From NCBI GenBank assembly GCA_034509425.1, contig JAVTVJ010001865.1:124001-188000 (forward strand): a stretch of 64,000 nt of DNA. The letters run 5' to 3'. The notes beneath the pieces are model-generated. The model ran no database searches and was not told where the DNA came from. It worked only from the letters and a program-made list of their open reading frames with translations. This stretch comes from Eopsaltria australis (taxonomy: Eukaryota > Chordata > Aves > Passeriformes > Petroicidae). The translations under genes and the position numbers were made by a program. This document shows, piece after piece, positions 39,236 through 54,100 of this stretch; position 1 is the first letter of the stretch; each line of letters begins with the position of its first letter.

Positions 39236-42200
39236 TTCAGGATTAGCAAAGCAATAGAGTGAAAAGCACAACCCAGACCGCGTGCCCGCAGCAGCGGCGC
39301 TGGGCAGGAGCACGTCCAAAGCCCGCGGGGGCTGGGACATGCCGTACTCTGCTCCTAAATCCCCTCAGTGCGGCTCGCAGTTGTTGGGGAGAAAAGAAAA
39401 AAAAAGAACAAAAAAAGCAGAAGCGTTTTCCAGCCCTGGGGCTTTCCCTCGCAGTCCGACTTCAAAAAGCAGAAGAGCGCAGATGTCTTCGGAGCAACTC
39501 CATCTGAACACTCGAAACTGATTTTCCACTTTTGTTTTTTTCACAGTTCGCTGGAAGCGCTCTTGCATCGTCAGGTTCTAGAGCACTCAGCCACATCATT
39601 AGAATTTCTCTAACTAGGACCTCTGAGCCTTGTTCTTTTAAGTAAAAGTAGGGTTTCCCTGTCAAGAGCTGTGCTTTAGAAAATACCTCCAAATCTCACT
39701 AACCCAGTTAGAGGAGTTAACTGCACAAGTAGCTGGCAGACTGCATAAAGAAGGATGTCAGTTTCTGTAAGTTCAATATATCCGTGTTTTGTTCAGCAGC
39801 AGCTGAAAACTTATTTGGTTTTAACAAATCAAAATTGAGGATTGGCTTTGTGGAACAATCTCAGAGGACCAGGAGTCACCGAACACTGTATGTTTGCTTC
39901 ATCCTAAGCATGGGTGAAAAAGCTGTGTGTTAGGGGTAGGCTAGGATGTTCTCTAATGCTGTGCTGTTCTGAAAGGCTTTGGACAGTGCTGGCGGTAGGA
40001 GTGCATCACCATGAAGTCACTGACACAAGTGTACCACACCCAGACAGAGCAGCACCTCTGTGGTTGAGGAGACAGCCTAGCCCTACCTTGTTCCCCACTG
40101 GCCTCACAGCTCAGTGCCAGAGCCACCCTCCCTCCCTGCACTGGGCAATCTCAGCCCTTCTTCAGCCCCATGGGGAAAAAAAAATCCATTTCTGGCAGGA
40201 TAAAAGTAATTCCAGGCATAATGCTTGAAGCACCCTGGCCTGAACCTTTCCCTGTTTGGCATTAAGACAGGGGTAGCAGCACCATCTCTGGGCTCTTCCA
40301 GCTTGTCTGGGGGCTCCATCCAGCAGCACCTCCCCATGCTCTTTCCAACAGGGCTGTGGCATGCAGAGTTCACACTGCTTCTCCTAGCCTGAACCACTGT
40401 TTCTCACCACTTCCACTTCCATGCTTATCCAAACGGAAGTGCTCCTGCTTTACACCCACATCACCCAGCAGCAGACTGCACCCCCTCTTGTCATCTGGGT
40501 GCCACTGGTGTACACTGTATTTCAGAAGGCATTCTGCTCTTCCCCTGCAGCTTCCCCTTTCCCCATCCTAAGCCTCTGGCCTGCTCCCCAGCACCACAGG
40601 CTGTCTTTAACCATCCATCCCAGGAACTACACAGGATCTGCCCCCTGCCCTGCTCAGCTGCGCTCCAATCTAGTCATTTCTGTCCTCTGGGAACAGGTGG
40701 CATCCCCTGAAACAGCTGGCACGGGTCCTGTAAGAGGTCCCTGAGATGCAGCTCCTCTGTGCCCATCATCTGTGGCTGAATTGCGCCGGCAGGGCTGGGT
40801 GATGTGCTGAAGGGCTTCACCCTTCTCCCCCAGCCACAGCTGTGATGCCAAACATGTTTTGTCCCCTCCAGGGTTTGTCCCATCTGTCAGACACCCTGGG
40901 GGCCCTGGGAGCCGGTGTGGGGGCACAGGCTGCAGATTCCCCATCTGTGCCACATCTGAGCTGGCTAATGCAGCGGAAAAAGAAACCACCCAGTGCCTGG
41001 GTCTCTGAGGAGTTGATGCACTCTGCCTGCTTTTTCCATGACAGACTGAGGTCATGCAACTGCAGGCCAGGAGGCAGCTGGGAGCAAAAGTAGGGCTGGA
41101 GTGGGGGGCTGGTGATGTCCCTTGCAAGGCACATCCCCCTGCCCTGGGCACCTTGGTGGCTGATGCAGCCACTGCACTCCAGTTTGGAGCTTTCCCCCCC
41201 TATTTATGTTGAGAAAAATCTGACCTTTTCTCTCTGATCCAGGCATCTGGCCTGAGTCAGACATTTAGGCTGCCAGGAATATACTCTGCCGAAGGACTGG
41301 GAAAGGAAAGCATTTTCCAGCCTGGAGCAGGATGATCCTGCAAGCCTCTGCTGCGGGCATCTAGCTCTTGGTTAGCTTCACTGCAAAGGAGGGTGATGGG
41401 GTCCTGAAATATACATAAACTGGTGTTTCTTGTACCACTGATCATTGCTTTCCGCAGAAGGGCTATATTAAATCCTAAAACATTTCTGTGAATGCTCCAT
41501 CAGCAGAGGAATGCTGTGGGGTTAGTATGTTTATGAAGGAAATCTGTATTTTTTTGTCCAAACACTTGATATAAATTTACAGGTAGTTATATTAAAAAAA
41601 AAGTCACAAAAAGCTGACACAAAACCTGGCAGCTTGCTAAGTAGTTGTGGGCTACATATCACAGTTAGAGAGCACTCTTAATTGCTTAAGAATTTAGTTT
41701 TCAGCATACAGCATGTATTTTTACACAACCCAAATAGAAAAAAAAAAAACAACCTCACACAGGCATTCAGCCTGTATGAAGATGGCAAACAGTCAAGTCC
41801 AGCTTGTGCAGTGGATAAGCTGCTCCAAATTCTCCAGCCATGGCAGTGATGGGGAGCAGGGTCCCAACACTGGGCAGGTGACATGCCTGTGCTTGGGTGC
41901 TGGGCTGAGGTTGAGAAGGGCACGGGAAATGGGAGACAATCGCAGAAGCTGGTGGCTGCAAAAGATAAGCTGGTAGCTGCAGTGAAAACACCACGAGGGA
42001 CAGCTGGATCTCACAGCTTGGATAAAGGGGATTTGTGTGAGGAGTGGCCAAATTGCAAAAGCAGTTGCTGGGGGTATTTTGGGGAGTGAGCCTTGCGAGG
42101 CTAATAGTGCTCTAGTAATGCTATCACCTGAGATTGCCCAGGTCACAGTATTGAAAATACAAGTTTGGGTATGCCAGGTAGCAAAAAAGGAGCTATGGTG

Positions 42201-44585
42201 GACTGCTTGTTTGCAAAGAGTCTTGAGGAGAAAACAGGAGGTCAATAAACAGGAAAATGGGTAAGACAGGCAGTGTCAAGGACTGCCAAGGTGTGCTTGT
42301 CAAGCAAGCCCACACTTGACCATCAGAGGGGGAGCAGGGCAGCAAACCAAACCTGTTGTTCTGACTATAGCACATGGGTCAAACCTGCTTCTGGTCACAA
42401 CACAGGGGTCATAGGGTGCTTTCTCTCATCAGCAGGGCAGCACCTAGGTGGATGCAGGGATTGAGCACTGCTGTGTCAGTACCTGTTCCAGCCAGATGGC
42501 ACTGGTCTCTTCCCACCACTTTCTAAGATGAATTTAATTGTCTGGGTCAAAAATTCACAGCTGAAAATACCCTACCCCACTATCCCATCCCATAATGAAA
42601 AAAAAATTACTCTTCTGCAAAGAGTAACCAATATATAAACTCTGTAATTTTTTGCCAATAAAGTTGCTGTCTTGCTCATTTATTCTCCTCTCACAGGGAA
42701 GTAATACAGGAAACTCACTTCCAAATAATCCTTCCTTATTCAAAAGGCAGAAAACCACAACTAAGCAATCAGCCAGGTACTCACCAGAAAATTTCTCAGG
42801 ACATTGCATTTCAAATCAAAGAGACTCTCTTTTGTCTTGAGGGAGAAGAACGCTAGCAATATAAAAAAATAATATCATTTTAAAAGCCTAACCAGAAACA
42901 CCACTATCTACAGATGGAAAGGCTGAGTTAATAATTTATTGGATTTTCCTCTGTGTGCCTGGATTTTCTGGACACAGCTGGGAAAACAATTTTTTTCCTT
43001 GCTTTACTCAGAAAACCATAGTCACCATCACAACCATTTTTTTTGGAATTAAGGGTGGAAAAGAAGCTGCAACAGCACAAGGGGAACAGCAAACTGGGAG
43101 ATGAGCTGGAAACTAAGAAAAACTGGGCATGTGTAAAGATAGTTATCTTCCTGTTACTTCTTTAAAAGAGTCAGGTATAAATCATTTTCATAAGGCCCAG
43201 GGTGACAGGTACAACATGGAATGGGCCAGTGAACACACTGGCTAATTAGCCACCCTCACTGTGAGAAGGTGTATGCTGCAAGCCATGACAGTATCACTTT
43301 CCTTCACTTGGCTTTTTCCTCACAGGTTGTCAGGTTTGTTTGGCCTCATACCCAGAGCTCCTGGAAACTTCCCTTTTATGGGTTAACTGACTCTTGTCCT
43401 GCTACTTCACTCATGGACAATTCTCTAGAGTCTTGCTATGGCCAGGAAACAATCCAGAGATTTCACTTCACTCCCTCCTCCATCTGATATGTTCATTGAG
43501 AGGAAAGGAAATGATCAACATTCCCTGCCTGGGGAACCCTGTAACTGGCCAGAATTAGACCACTTGATGGGAAATCTCAAACATTTATTATTCTATCCAT
43601 TGGAGTGTGGGGATCTCCAATTTTATATTTATTTCCAAAACCAGGGACTTCACAGTGCCGGTACCTCCCCTGCTGAGTGAATCTTTAGATATCTCCTTAT
43701 TAGCCCAAGTCAAACTGAAGAACACAGAAAATCCTGCTGAATATCCCTGTTTTGGAAGGTTCTTGGTTACCTCATGGGTCTCCACTGTCACCTCCTCTCT
43801 TAATCTTAACCCTTACTCTTCCCCATGTCTAGCAAATCTTCTTTGATCTTCTCTTTGGAAAGGATCCTGAAATCAGCCCATCTGTAGTGGGTACGACCTT
43901 CTGATCAGGCTGCCATCCCCTCCCCAAAAAACAGCCACAGCTCCTGGATGTTTGTGTGGAACTGAGCCCACAGCAGGGACAGATCATTAAATCTTTTTCT
44001 TGCCAACTCCCTCCAAAAGTGGCAGCCCAATGCAGCAATCATGGTGTAACCTAGGGGCCCTACTAAAATTTGCCAACGTGAAGACCATGAGGAAGGGTCC
44101 CAACCTCACTGATGTTGGCCGTGTTCTTCCCAAACATCTCCAGAAGTGACAGAGAAATAGTTAAGTAGTTCCTGGACTACCAAGCCCTACCAAGTCTTGC
44201 TCCTACTGCTGCCCAGCACTAAGGGTACAACCTAGCCTTCGCTCTGGATGGGGAAAAGCCCACTATCCTGCTCCTGACAGGCATGCAAGAGGCCAGGTCC
44301 AGGTATTCAGGATACTCTAGCAAGGGAAATGCCAACAGTGGAGGCAGGGAAAAGGAAATTTCAGCCAGTTCAGGAGCTCAGTGTTGTTTCTCTGTCTGGA
44401 CCTTTGCCACATTAGATCATTACATGGAAGTCTCTAGGATCAAATCACCAAGACTCTTTCCCTTCCCCCAGCTTGTCACATAAAGAGTAAAGAACAGGAT
44501 CACATTTTGGTTTATTTGCAATGTCATCCATATGGCAAGGGTAGATCTAGCCTTGGGAGAATATGAGAGAAGGGTTCTTTCACTG
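39236..44585. other. Intergenic, PSD3 to first LTR
   Basis: Region upstream of PSD3. I see no gene, no conserved-looking open frame and no clear repeat family. Moderately GC-rich frames on both strands around 40.1-41.2 kb are chance ORFs. An A-rich run lies near 41741-41751. Confidence 0.6.
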
Positions 44586-45151
44586 TGTCATGGTTTAAGC
44601 CCAGATGGAAATAAAGCACCCGGCAGCTGCTCACTCAGCCTCCTCCCCTCTCCTCCCTCACCCCTGTTGAATGGGGAGGAGAAGAAGCCTGTATGTTGAG
44701 ATAAGAACAGTTTATTAGTGAAAATAAAGTAAAATAAAATAATAATGCTAAATAATAACAATGATAATAAAACAGAAACAAGTGATGCACAATGCAATTG
44801 CTCACCACCCACTGACTGAGCCAGATCTCCCCTTCCTGAAACCAGATCATTTGCTCTTCCAGGTAACTCCCCCCAGTTAAATACCAAGCATGATGTTCTG
44901 TGATGTGGAACATGCCTTTGGTCAGTTCAGGTCATCTGTCCTGGCTGTGTTCCCTCCCAGTTTCGTTTGTGTACCACCTCCCTGGCAGAGCGTCAGACAA
45001 GAGGAAAATAGTCTTTGAGTTAGGATAACCACAACTTGGCGAAATACCAAACCATCAGTGTGTTATCAACAACATTCTCACTCTGAATCAAAAAACAGCC
45101 CTGTAACAGCTACTGAGAAGATATTAACTCTGCCCTAGCTTAAAAAGGACA
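44586..45151 (-). mobile_element. Complete solo LTR of an avian endogenous retrovirus
   Basis: A 566-base LTR, sense on the minus strand. It begins TGTCATGG and ends GGACA on plus, so its ends form the usual TG...CA with a TGTC/GACA inverted terminus. It is flanked on both sides by CACTG (44581-44585 and 45152-45156), a 5-bp target-site duplication. On the sense strand it has a TATA-like GGTATTTAACT (about 44875-44885), and a pyrimidine/AT-rich block with TTATTTTCACTAATAAACTG where the polyadenylation signal is expected. The body matches a widespread passerine LTR with a CAAACTGGCCAAAGG-like upstream region. No internal viral genes lie beside it, so it is a solo LTR. A 5-bp duplication suggests the ERVL-type group. 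Confidence 0.85.
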
Positions 45152-48100
45152 CACTGCCTTGTACTACAGAGCATGCAGAATCATCAGCCCCACAAGTCAA
45201 TCTGGCATGCACATCTCCTCAGCTCTTTCCCACAGGATACAGTGCCTAGTGGAGAAACAAGGAAAGAGACACTTTTCTTTCTCAGGTTGAAGCACTGAAC
45301 CATATGTTCATCTGTTGAATCAGATTATCAAGGACCATCTCAAAATAAGTGAAAAACCTCTGCCTAAGCATGGCTACTCTTAGGAGTCTTCCACTAAGAC
45401 TCACTGATTGCTCTGCCATCCCTTCTTTGTGCTTGCATTTGGTAACCAGATGGATTCATTAGCAAAGCAGCATCTAGACAATCAGCCACAAGAAAAAAGA
45501 ATGTTTTGCATAAATATCAGCAGTGGTGTTTAAAAGCACACTCGAACACACAGGTGAGGAGATACTGTTTTTGAGCAGGAGAGAAATGGTCTTTTACCCT
45601 CCTGAACAATATATGTGATTCTACAGAGCATTATTCTTTCTATGAAAGCCTTAGCCAGTCTCACAGAAATCTTCTGGTCTTGACCTCCACAAGGAGATGC
45701 CAAATACTGTAACTGTACAGTATGCTATCATCAAGGGAAGCATACATTTCAAGCCAAGATGTGGTGACTTTGTGGTTTTGGCTTCCTTAGACCCTGGCAT
45801 ACTGCTATTGAGTCTCCTGTACAATTTTCCCTTTCTCGTGAGTGTCTTCTTTATCCTGCTACAGATGGTTCAGAGGACGGAGACTACACATCAGATACAA
45901 AGCCAGTGAGACATAAAGGGAAAAGAACATTTATTCAATGGCCCCTTTTTTGGTAGGGTAGATAGCAGCTTTTTACAGGGCTATCAGCACCTGGAAAGCC
46001 TGAGTTAGAGGACTGCTGCAGCTACATTTGTGGATTGTACTGACAAGCAACAAGCAGCCCTCAGAGCTGGGCAAATGTAAAGCATAACACCCCAATCTCC
46101 TCCCCAAAATGAGATAATTATGGCCTGTAACTCTGGCATGTTCATACATCAGCCTCTGGCTGAAATGCTCCAGTCAAAAATGCAAACAACATTGCTCTGA
46201 AGAAAAGTACTAACAAGATCAGTTCCTCTGCTTAAACAAATCTGCAATGGGTGTTGACAGCAGAGAGCTGGAAATGGATGGGCACATCTACATCCCTCCC
46301 CAGCTCTGCCCAGGCAGCGAGCATGCGTCAGTCACAAATGACAGGTGGAAAGTTACATGGGGACAAAGCCCATTTCCCTGGGACAGAGTGAGCCTAGCCA
46401 GTATGAGCCGATCATTATTGGCTTTGGTCAGAACTGGAAGGTCTCAGCTGGTAGATCTCTCAGCAGATTTTCTAAGCAAAGGAAAACACCATTCATTCCC
46501 ACAGCAGAGAACAGGAGCCAAAACTGCAAAAGATTCGAGACAGAAGTATTGTGTGTCCAGCCAGAGTGTGACACCAGAGACAGCCACTCTTCTGGTGCAG
46601 CACCATGGTAACAGCCATGGTCTGCTGTGTGGCGGGCTGTATCACCAAGCATGGGGGAGTATGGTGTTTTCTTCTTCTGTGACTGCTTTCCTGGGGCAGC
46701 CTGCCACACAAGGCTGCTACACAGCCTACTGGGCTAATATCAGCCTGGAAGGGTCATATGTAGGCATGGAGAGCCTTAGAAGAGCAACAGCCCCAAGGTG
46801 CCTGGGAGGACAGAGCAAGAAGGGAGGCATAGCTTTCCATCAAGAGACAGGGAGCATGTGCCTGACATCACACACTGAATATGTGGATAGGAAACTGGCT
46901 ACCAGGGAGGACTCACTTTGGATTTTCAATGGCTGTCTTAAAAATAAATTTTTAGTCTGATTCTAATCCTGTTGAACACTCCAACCTTCACTGCCTAAAG
47001 TACTAGTGGCAAACAGTCAGTTGTGCTCAGGATAAGGCTGTGTGCAAGTGTTTTCAAGTGCAGGACAAGAAATTTAATTATAGTTTTTCATACTGGTAGA
47101 CTTGTCTGAAGTCCAGGGTGCACACTCATGAATTAATCCTCCTACACCACTTGTCAAAAATGCAAGCCCTAGCAATCTGACTTCTCAGATGAAACAACTG
47201 AGGTAGAGAAGTTAAATGACCTGATCAAACCACAGATGCAAGGGAGTGTTACACTCAACATGAAAAGGCTGCTCTTTGCATGGCAATAAACCAAATGTCT
47301 CTCAGTCAGGCGCCTCTCAGTCCCTACTAAACACATGGTTCAGTTCCACTGCAGGTAGTCACATACATGAAATTAGACAGACACTCCACTACTCTATAAA
47401 TCCAGGAACCAGAGATCTCAGATCTGCATTCACAATTTTAGCTGGTCAAGAACTGTGTTGAATGCTTCTACTACACTCCGTGGCCACAAAATAGCCAGCC
47501 AGCCCAGCTGCCTCTGGAGTAAGCTCTGTGGAATGAGACATCAAGGAGGGCATGGATTTCCCCAGGTTGCCTGGGCTTGTTGGAATTGGATGAAAGAAGA
47601 AGAGAATGAAATTCCTGAGGCACTCAGGTTTGCCTCTCCATCCCCCTGCTTCAATGGGGAAAACCTTTCAATCAATGAGCTCAGTTTAAAAAATCCGACT
47701 CACATCCTGGATTTGAGTTTGAGGGGATTTTCTGAGTTGGATGGAAGATTTTTGCCTCTCTTTGTAAGTCAGTGTTTGTAAATGTGTTAGTGTCTCCCTT
47801 GATCACAAATAAGATCACTGTTTTCTGTAGATAAAATACAAAGGCTCAACTTGTCCAAAGAGCTCACCCAGCAGTTCTTTAGGCACACCTATGAAAGGCA
47901 AACAGATTTGCACTAGAAGTTAGCAAAAGCCAATGGAAAATCCTTCTACTTCCCATTATGGAAATGTGATTATTGCTAAAGTAACTTGGTTGAATAATGG
48001 CTTTGATCTCTAAAGAAAACAAATACTGCAGGCTTATGATGACACACAACTACCAAATCATCTGGTGGCATGACAGGAATCCTTTTTGCATTTCCTGAAT

Positions 48101-51100
48101 TCTCCCTGCATTTCCTGCAGGGAATGCATTTTTTGAATGGACCATGTACATCACTAAGGTAATCTTTGTATTGAGGCTATGGACCTCAAGTAATACAGCT
48201 GCACTTGATGCAGCCTGAGGATTTGCAAATACTTTACCAAGGGTTTCTTCTGGATATGAAACATTCAAATACATGGAAAGACTCATTGTGCTACGTGCAC
48301 TGAGCTAACCTGGCAAAAACAGATTGTCAAAGGTCTTTTATACTCTTTAGGAAGCTGTGTTTGAAATTAATAAAGCCATAAGATTTCTGGGATCCAAGGA
48401 ATACTTTACAAGGCTTGGCAGGGGTTGGGCATAGACTTCAGCGTTTTAATCTGGCTAAAGCATGTGGCTGCAGATCCAGGAGAAGAAGGTATTGGAAGTG
48501 AACAGAGGGATACAATCTGTCTTAACAGCCACCACAATCATGGGTTTTCCTACAGATCAGAGCCAATAAAATATCTGGCAGATTATAGTATACACACCAC
48601 ACAACTCTGCCTACAACAAATGGATCTCAAGCCACCAAGATCTTCTCTAAGACAAATCACCAGTCAACTTCCTTTATGGACTGGAATCATCTTTAGGATA
48701 TGGCACTATATATTTCAAATGGGATTGCAGTGATAGACTGGACAGCTATGGGGAAAACTCATATGCTTGGAGTGCACTGGAGGCTGAAAGCCATCCTGGA
48801 AATGAACACAGTGGAATGCTTTCAAAGATTAGAGCATATTTCAGTAAATAAGGTGCAATACAGACCACTCAAAACTATTAATGTAAGTACTGTCTACCCC
48901 GTGAGAGAGACCAAAATGTGGAGAATGCTTACGAGCATTGCACCTTACCCCAAAAGTTCACAGCTCAATCTAAGTTGTATTTTTTAGAAGTTAGTGTTCA
49001 ACTTTTAAAATGTCAATAAATCACATGACAAGGAAGCTAATAAAGGTGCCCTGGAAGGAAATACTTGGTACTGAGGTTCTGTGGTTCCCCTCTTGCCATA
49101 TCCTGAGACTCATTGTCTTAGCTTCTCCCTCTACTTGCAACAGAAGGCAACATCACAGACAGGACCAATCCCAGACCTTCTGTACTCAGTCCTGCCGTTC
49201 AGCCACAAGGGTGTCTTCATCTCCTTTGCCCACAGTCTGCTGAAGCTACACTGACAGCAGTGCTGAGCACTGAACCACAATCCAGGGAATTTATATTAAT
49301 CAAAGATACAAATACAAATACTATAAACATTAAAATATAAACATATTCATATAATGTGTGTTCCCCCAAGGAGTCTGCTGGATTTGTCTCCCATGGTTTT
49401 TGAGGTACAGGCTTTCTCTTGAGTGCCTAACTTGACCAACACATAGGCAGCAACAATTTGATTAAACAGTTCTTGTTTTAGCTGGGTTTTCTAAGAAAAC
49501 AAAAGCTTATGGGGTTATGCTACCTGTTATCTGTTAGTTCAACTCTCTGCTTCCTGTAGCATCTTTTGAACTGGTTAGCTAACTTCAAACAAATGTAGGG
49601 CAGAGGTCTCAGGGAAAAAATTAATTTAATGGAAATCAGCACTTTATTTATGCTTGTTCCAAGGCAAAGACAGGGAGAAATACATCTCTTTGGGCAGCAG
49701 TCAGCATTGGTCATTAATCCACCCATTTAGGCACATTTTTCCCTGACAAAGGTATCCAGCAGGACACAAATGGGAGATAGGGAATACTGACAGGAGTGCA
49801 TAAGATATGCCCAAAAGAGTGAATCTGTAGGAAGAGAGACTTCACAAATGTTGAACCCTTTGTTACCATTGGCAGAAGTTCCTTGTTATACATGTGCCCT
49901 GCCAGCAGGCAAACACGCTGTAGTTTGGTGATTCAACACTAACAACACAATTGGTCCCTTTCAAATCCTGCCAGCTATTACTTGAGGATTCCTTCATTCT
50001 CTTTTCTAGCAGAGGGAAGAGCTCCTGGTTACCAAAGGGCAGCTCTTTGCTGAAAACCCGAGTTGCTGCCCCCAACATCACAGACAGAGAAGGAACAATG
50101 AAAAGATCAGCACAGCTGAGTTATGGCATGGCATTCACCCTTGTTCACCCTTCCCTGAGTCTGCATAGATCCCAGCAAGAAATTCTTCATGGCATACAGG
50201 GGGCAGAGCTGTATTGCAATGTTTAATCTTGAGGCATCCTTGATTGTTTTGGTCACACAAAATGTAAAAGGCTCAGAGAAAAAGGACTGGCTCTTGTCAG
50301 GAGCTGCCTGTTATTAAACCACTGTAAAAATCTTTAGGTATAAATACAAGTCATTTTCTTATAGAAATTGACATTATCTTAGACAAGATGTATGGAGGTA
50401 ACCTGGAAAGTCAAGTAGTTCAAAAATGTCACAACTTTCCTTAGTCAGGAAAGAAAAGGCTACAAGCCATTAAGCATTACAGGATCTGAAAGTGATTAGC
50501 AGGGATGGTAACACATGGGTAAGTTACTTAGCATTTGGTCAAAGTGTTGACCAAGGTTTTACAAGATGGTATTTTTGCTCCCAAAATGTCAAACAAGGCC
50601 TCAGAGTAGGGGGCAGAGGTAGGTGCAGACTGAGGGGTATCTTTGGATTGTTTTCCCATTGCCCTTGCATGCTGCGTGGGCCTCGTACATCTCATGGACT
50701 GTTACTCTGTAGTCCATATTTCACAGGATAAAGATGCTAACCTAGCCCATACCAGCTGTGTGAATGCATGAACACCATTTCAACCATCCCTATTATTTTT
50801 GGGCCTGGATATCCTTTCTCCCATGTAATCTTTTCAAATGTGTCACTATCTTAACAAGTGGAAAACATCTAATCTAAATTTCCCTTCCTGTAATTTCAGC
50901 CAGCTGCATTTCTCTTATCCAGCAGAGAGAACAGATTATACCTTTCTCTCCTGAAGCACTCCTGTAATTACATGAACAAGGATCGTATAACCCCCAAGTT
51001 ACCTCTTCTCTAAATTAAAACAACCCTGGCTTTTGTTTAGCATTCCTTGTAAGTCCTGCTGCCTGTGTAACTTGTTTGTATTGAGACAGGCCTAGCAGCC

Positions 51101-54100
51101 AGATAAAGCAAAAATGCAACAGTCTACCCTCTCATTAGACCTGAGCAGTGATTACTGAAGCTACCAAGTGTGAAGTAAATGTTCCAGGCTTGTAGACTAC
51201 AAATTTTTGGGACACGGAGCTAGAAATATCTGGACTCAGGTTCTGCTGCTGCCAGTCTGTCTGATCCTGGGCAAATTGAATCCCAGTTAATAGCTCCTTC
51301 ACTTGACAGACAAGGCTAGAAATAACAGCTTGCTTTACTGAGCAAAGGATGGCCAAAGTAATTTAAAGCTGGAGATTGTGCAGATGTTGTAAATTCTGGT
51401 GGAAAAGCTCACTGCTATAACAGTCTTCCAGATGGACAGGTGTCCTCTTTTAGAAGTTATTTTAATATTTTTTTCTAAAATATTCCAGGTGTTTTTAAAA
51501 ATCAAAGTTTTTTCAAGAGGACTACATTAAACTGTTGGGATATCAGTAGCTTCCAAGTAAACATGGGGAAGTTCAGAACTACAGAATACCAGGAACTCCT
51601 GGGTAAGTATTGATATTTGAAACTCTCCAAGTAAATGATTAAACCAATTTGCCTAATGTTGCTGTGACCCATGTGTTTCCCAATATTGAGCCATCCAAAC
51701 CTGCTGAACGGATTCTCTCTATAATAAGTGTATTCCTTCCTACAAGTTGATTACAAGAACAGAATCCTTTCCAGTGTAGACTGTTGTTTTTATTTTTGTT
51801 TCACTGTAGGGGAGATTTACATGGAATCACTAAAAACATTTACTGATTAGACTTTTTCCTCCAGACTGGAACTTTCCATAAAATCACTCTTAGTTGTGCT
51901 AGCTGAGAGACTCTGTGTCAAAGCTTCATACACGTTTCCTGACTTAAAGCAAGAAGTATTTGATTTGTTCTGGGTTAATACATTAAATTCTAAGAGAGAT
52001 CTCTCTTCAGAAGCATTCACAGAGAGCACCATTTTAGAGAATTTTCTGAAATAGTGTGAGCATATTAAAAGACGCCAACTTGGTTTAACTCTATTGAAAG
52101 AATATGTCCCACATGAGTAGATGTAAGCAAGCAAAAGGAACTTTTTTGTAAAAGGGGGTGGGCACTGATGCAAGTTAGCAATCCGCAAGTGAGTCAAGCC
52201 CACTTGCAAACATTCTTCACATTGCACATCCACTCATTGCACTACAGCCATTCCCGTGTGATAGCAGGAGTGCTGAGGTGTAATCTCACAGGTCCTCTGC
52301 CTAGTACCACTCTAGGGATTGCTCTGAGGAGCATGGTGGCAGAACTTGTCTGTTCTGCTCCCAGTCTCCATCCTCTTAGCCCATCGGGTTATTTAACTGA
52401 GCTATACACAGCTCAGCATGTTTAACCTGTGTTAACCAAAGCTCACTCACAGGTAGATGAAGTAGTTCAGCCTTCAGCTCTGCCCATTGCACAAGCACCC
52501 AGATCAGAAGGACAGAGACAGGGCTGGCACCATGCTGGATAGATGCTGAGGTAGCTGACAAGTACTGCTGCAAATTTGCCTTGTGTGATTAGCACCAACC
52601 TGCAGCTCATTACCCTAAAGATCAGCAGTGCCTCCTGAATATTGGCAAGAGACATTGTATAGCAGGGAACCTCTCATCTTGCAATACCAAGAAAAGCAAG
52701 TTTTTTAAGGCTTGAGGGAAGAGCAACCAAGGCAGAAACAGACTCCTATTATCAGTGCTCATTTCAATGCAACTTCAGGCAAAGGAAGCCTTGAAAGAGG
52801 TTATTTACAGAGAGAGGAAGAGGGAATAACTTTTCCAGGCAAGTGGCACAAGGCTGTTTTTCTACAAGAAAGTGATGTTTATCTAAGCAATGCATCGAAT
52901 AATTAGGAGAGGTGAGCTTCTGGAGTTATTAAGCCTTGCTTAGAAATTTCAATTATTATTTTTGGCTTTTCATTTTTAAAAAATCTTCTAGACTTTAGTC
53001 CAAACTCAGGAGCTGAATTAGGGCAGAGGAGCTTGCTCACAACAAAAGAGCAACGTGGCGTGCTGCCTCTAACCATAAGGAGGCCAAGTGCAGCCATCAG
53101 GGAGTTGCTTTCATTAACACAGGCATTGGGACTTTCACTGCAGGCTGCATGGGTCAGTGTCATAAGCAGTATTACTGGTACTACAGTGGGTCACAGATAA
53201 AAAGATAAAGAGCAAAATACTTAGAAATTAGATGCTTGCTACGTGCCATCATTGGTGGATCTTCCCACAGTAAATGAGCAGTGCTGTCCTTAGACTTGGT
53301 GCACTGCAAGGGTCAGTCACACCCCCACACACTTGTTATGCCTGAAGAGGACTTGTCTTTTCTCCACCTGTGGGATGGGCCTGGCATGACACTGCAAGGT
53401 AAGAAGGTGCCTTCTCCAGCTGCCTTACATTGGACTCACTCTTCCTTTATAAAAATCTGATGCAAGGGGTCGTTTTGCTCGTCTCCTCTATCACATAAGG
53501 CCTTAGAAAGATTAGGAGGTTAGGAGGCCCAATATTGTTCCTCAGCTGAATCCACTCAGGATTTGTCCAAGTTAAATATGGCCAGGTCTCTGTGCAGAAG
53601 ACAGAAAACACAGGCCCAAGGAATGGTGGGGTGGCCCTGAAATAATGATCTCTGCTACCTGGCATTACCTGCATTCATACAGGAGATGTTAGATCCTGAC
53701 ATAAAGCAATATTTAGCTCCCATCGTAAACTCGCTTCTCTTCAAGAAAACATGGGTTCAGAATGATGTCCAGGTGTTGAAAGACAAATTGGTCTTAACAT
53801 GCCAGGTAGAACTGGCATGTTAAGGTTTAAAGCTTAACATGCTTCAGTAATTTCATAGTTCGTGGGCGGTTGACAAAGCTTGGGGAGAAGGATGTACAGC
53901 TGATAGTGGACAAAAACAAAGTAGAATTTATGTGCTACAAGGATTTTTGGCACAACTACTAAAACAAGGAAGAAACTAATAAAGCTAAACCAGCAACTGT
54001 GCTGAGACCAGCTCCAACTGGGTAAAAAGTAATTCTGGCAGAGGGAGACTGGGACCTCCAACTCACAGCCCACCAACTAAAGAAACTCACCAATGCAAAA

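Noticed and set aside
38585..39340. 251-codon minus-strand frame through PSD3 exon 1
   Set aside because: It is a read-through of GC-rich leader, exon 1 and the intronic polypyrimidine tract in a frame other than the PSD3 one.
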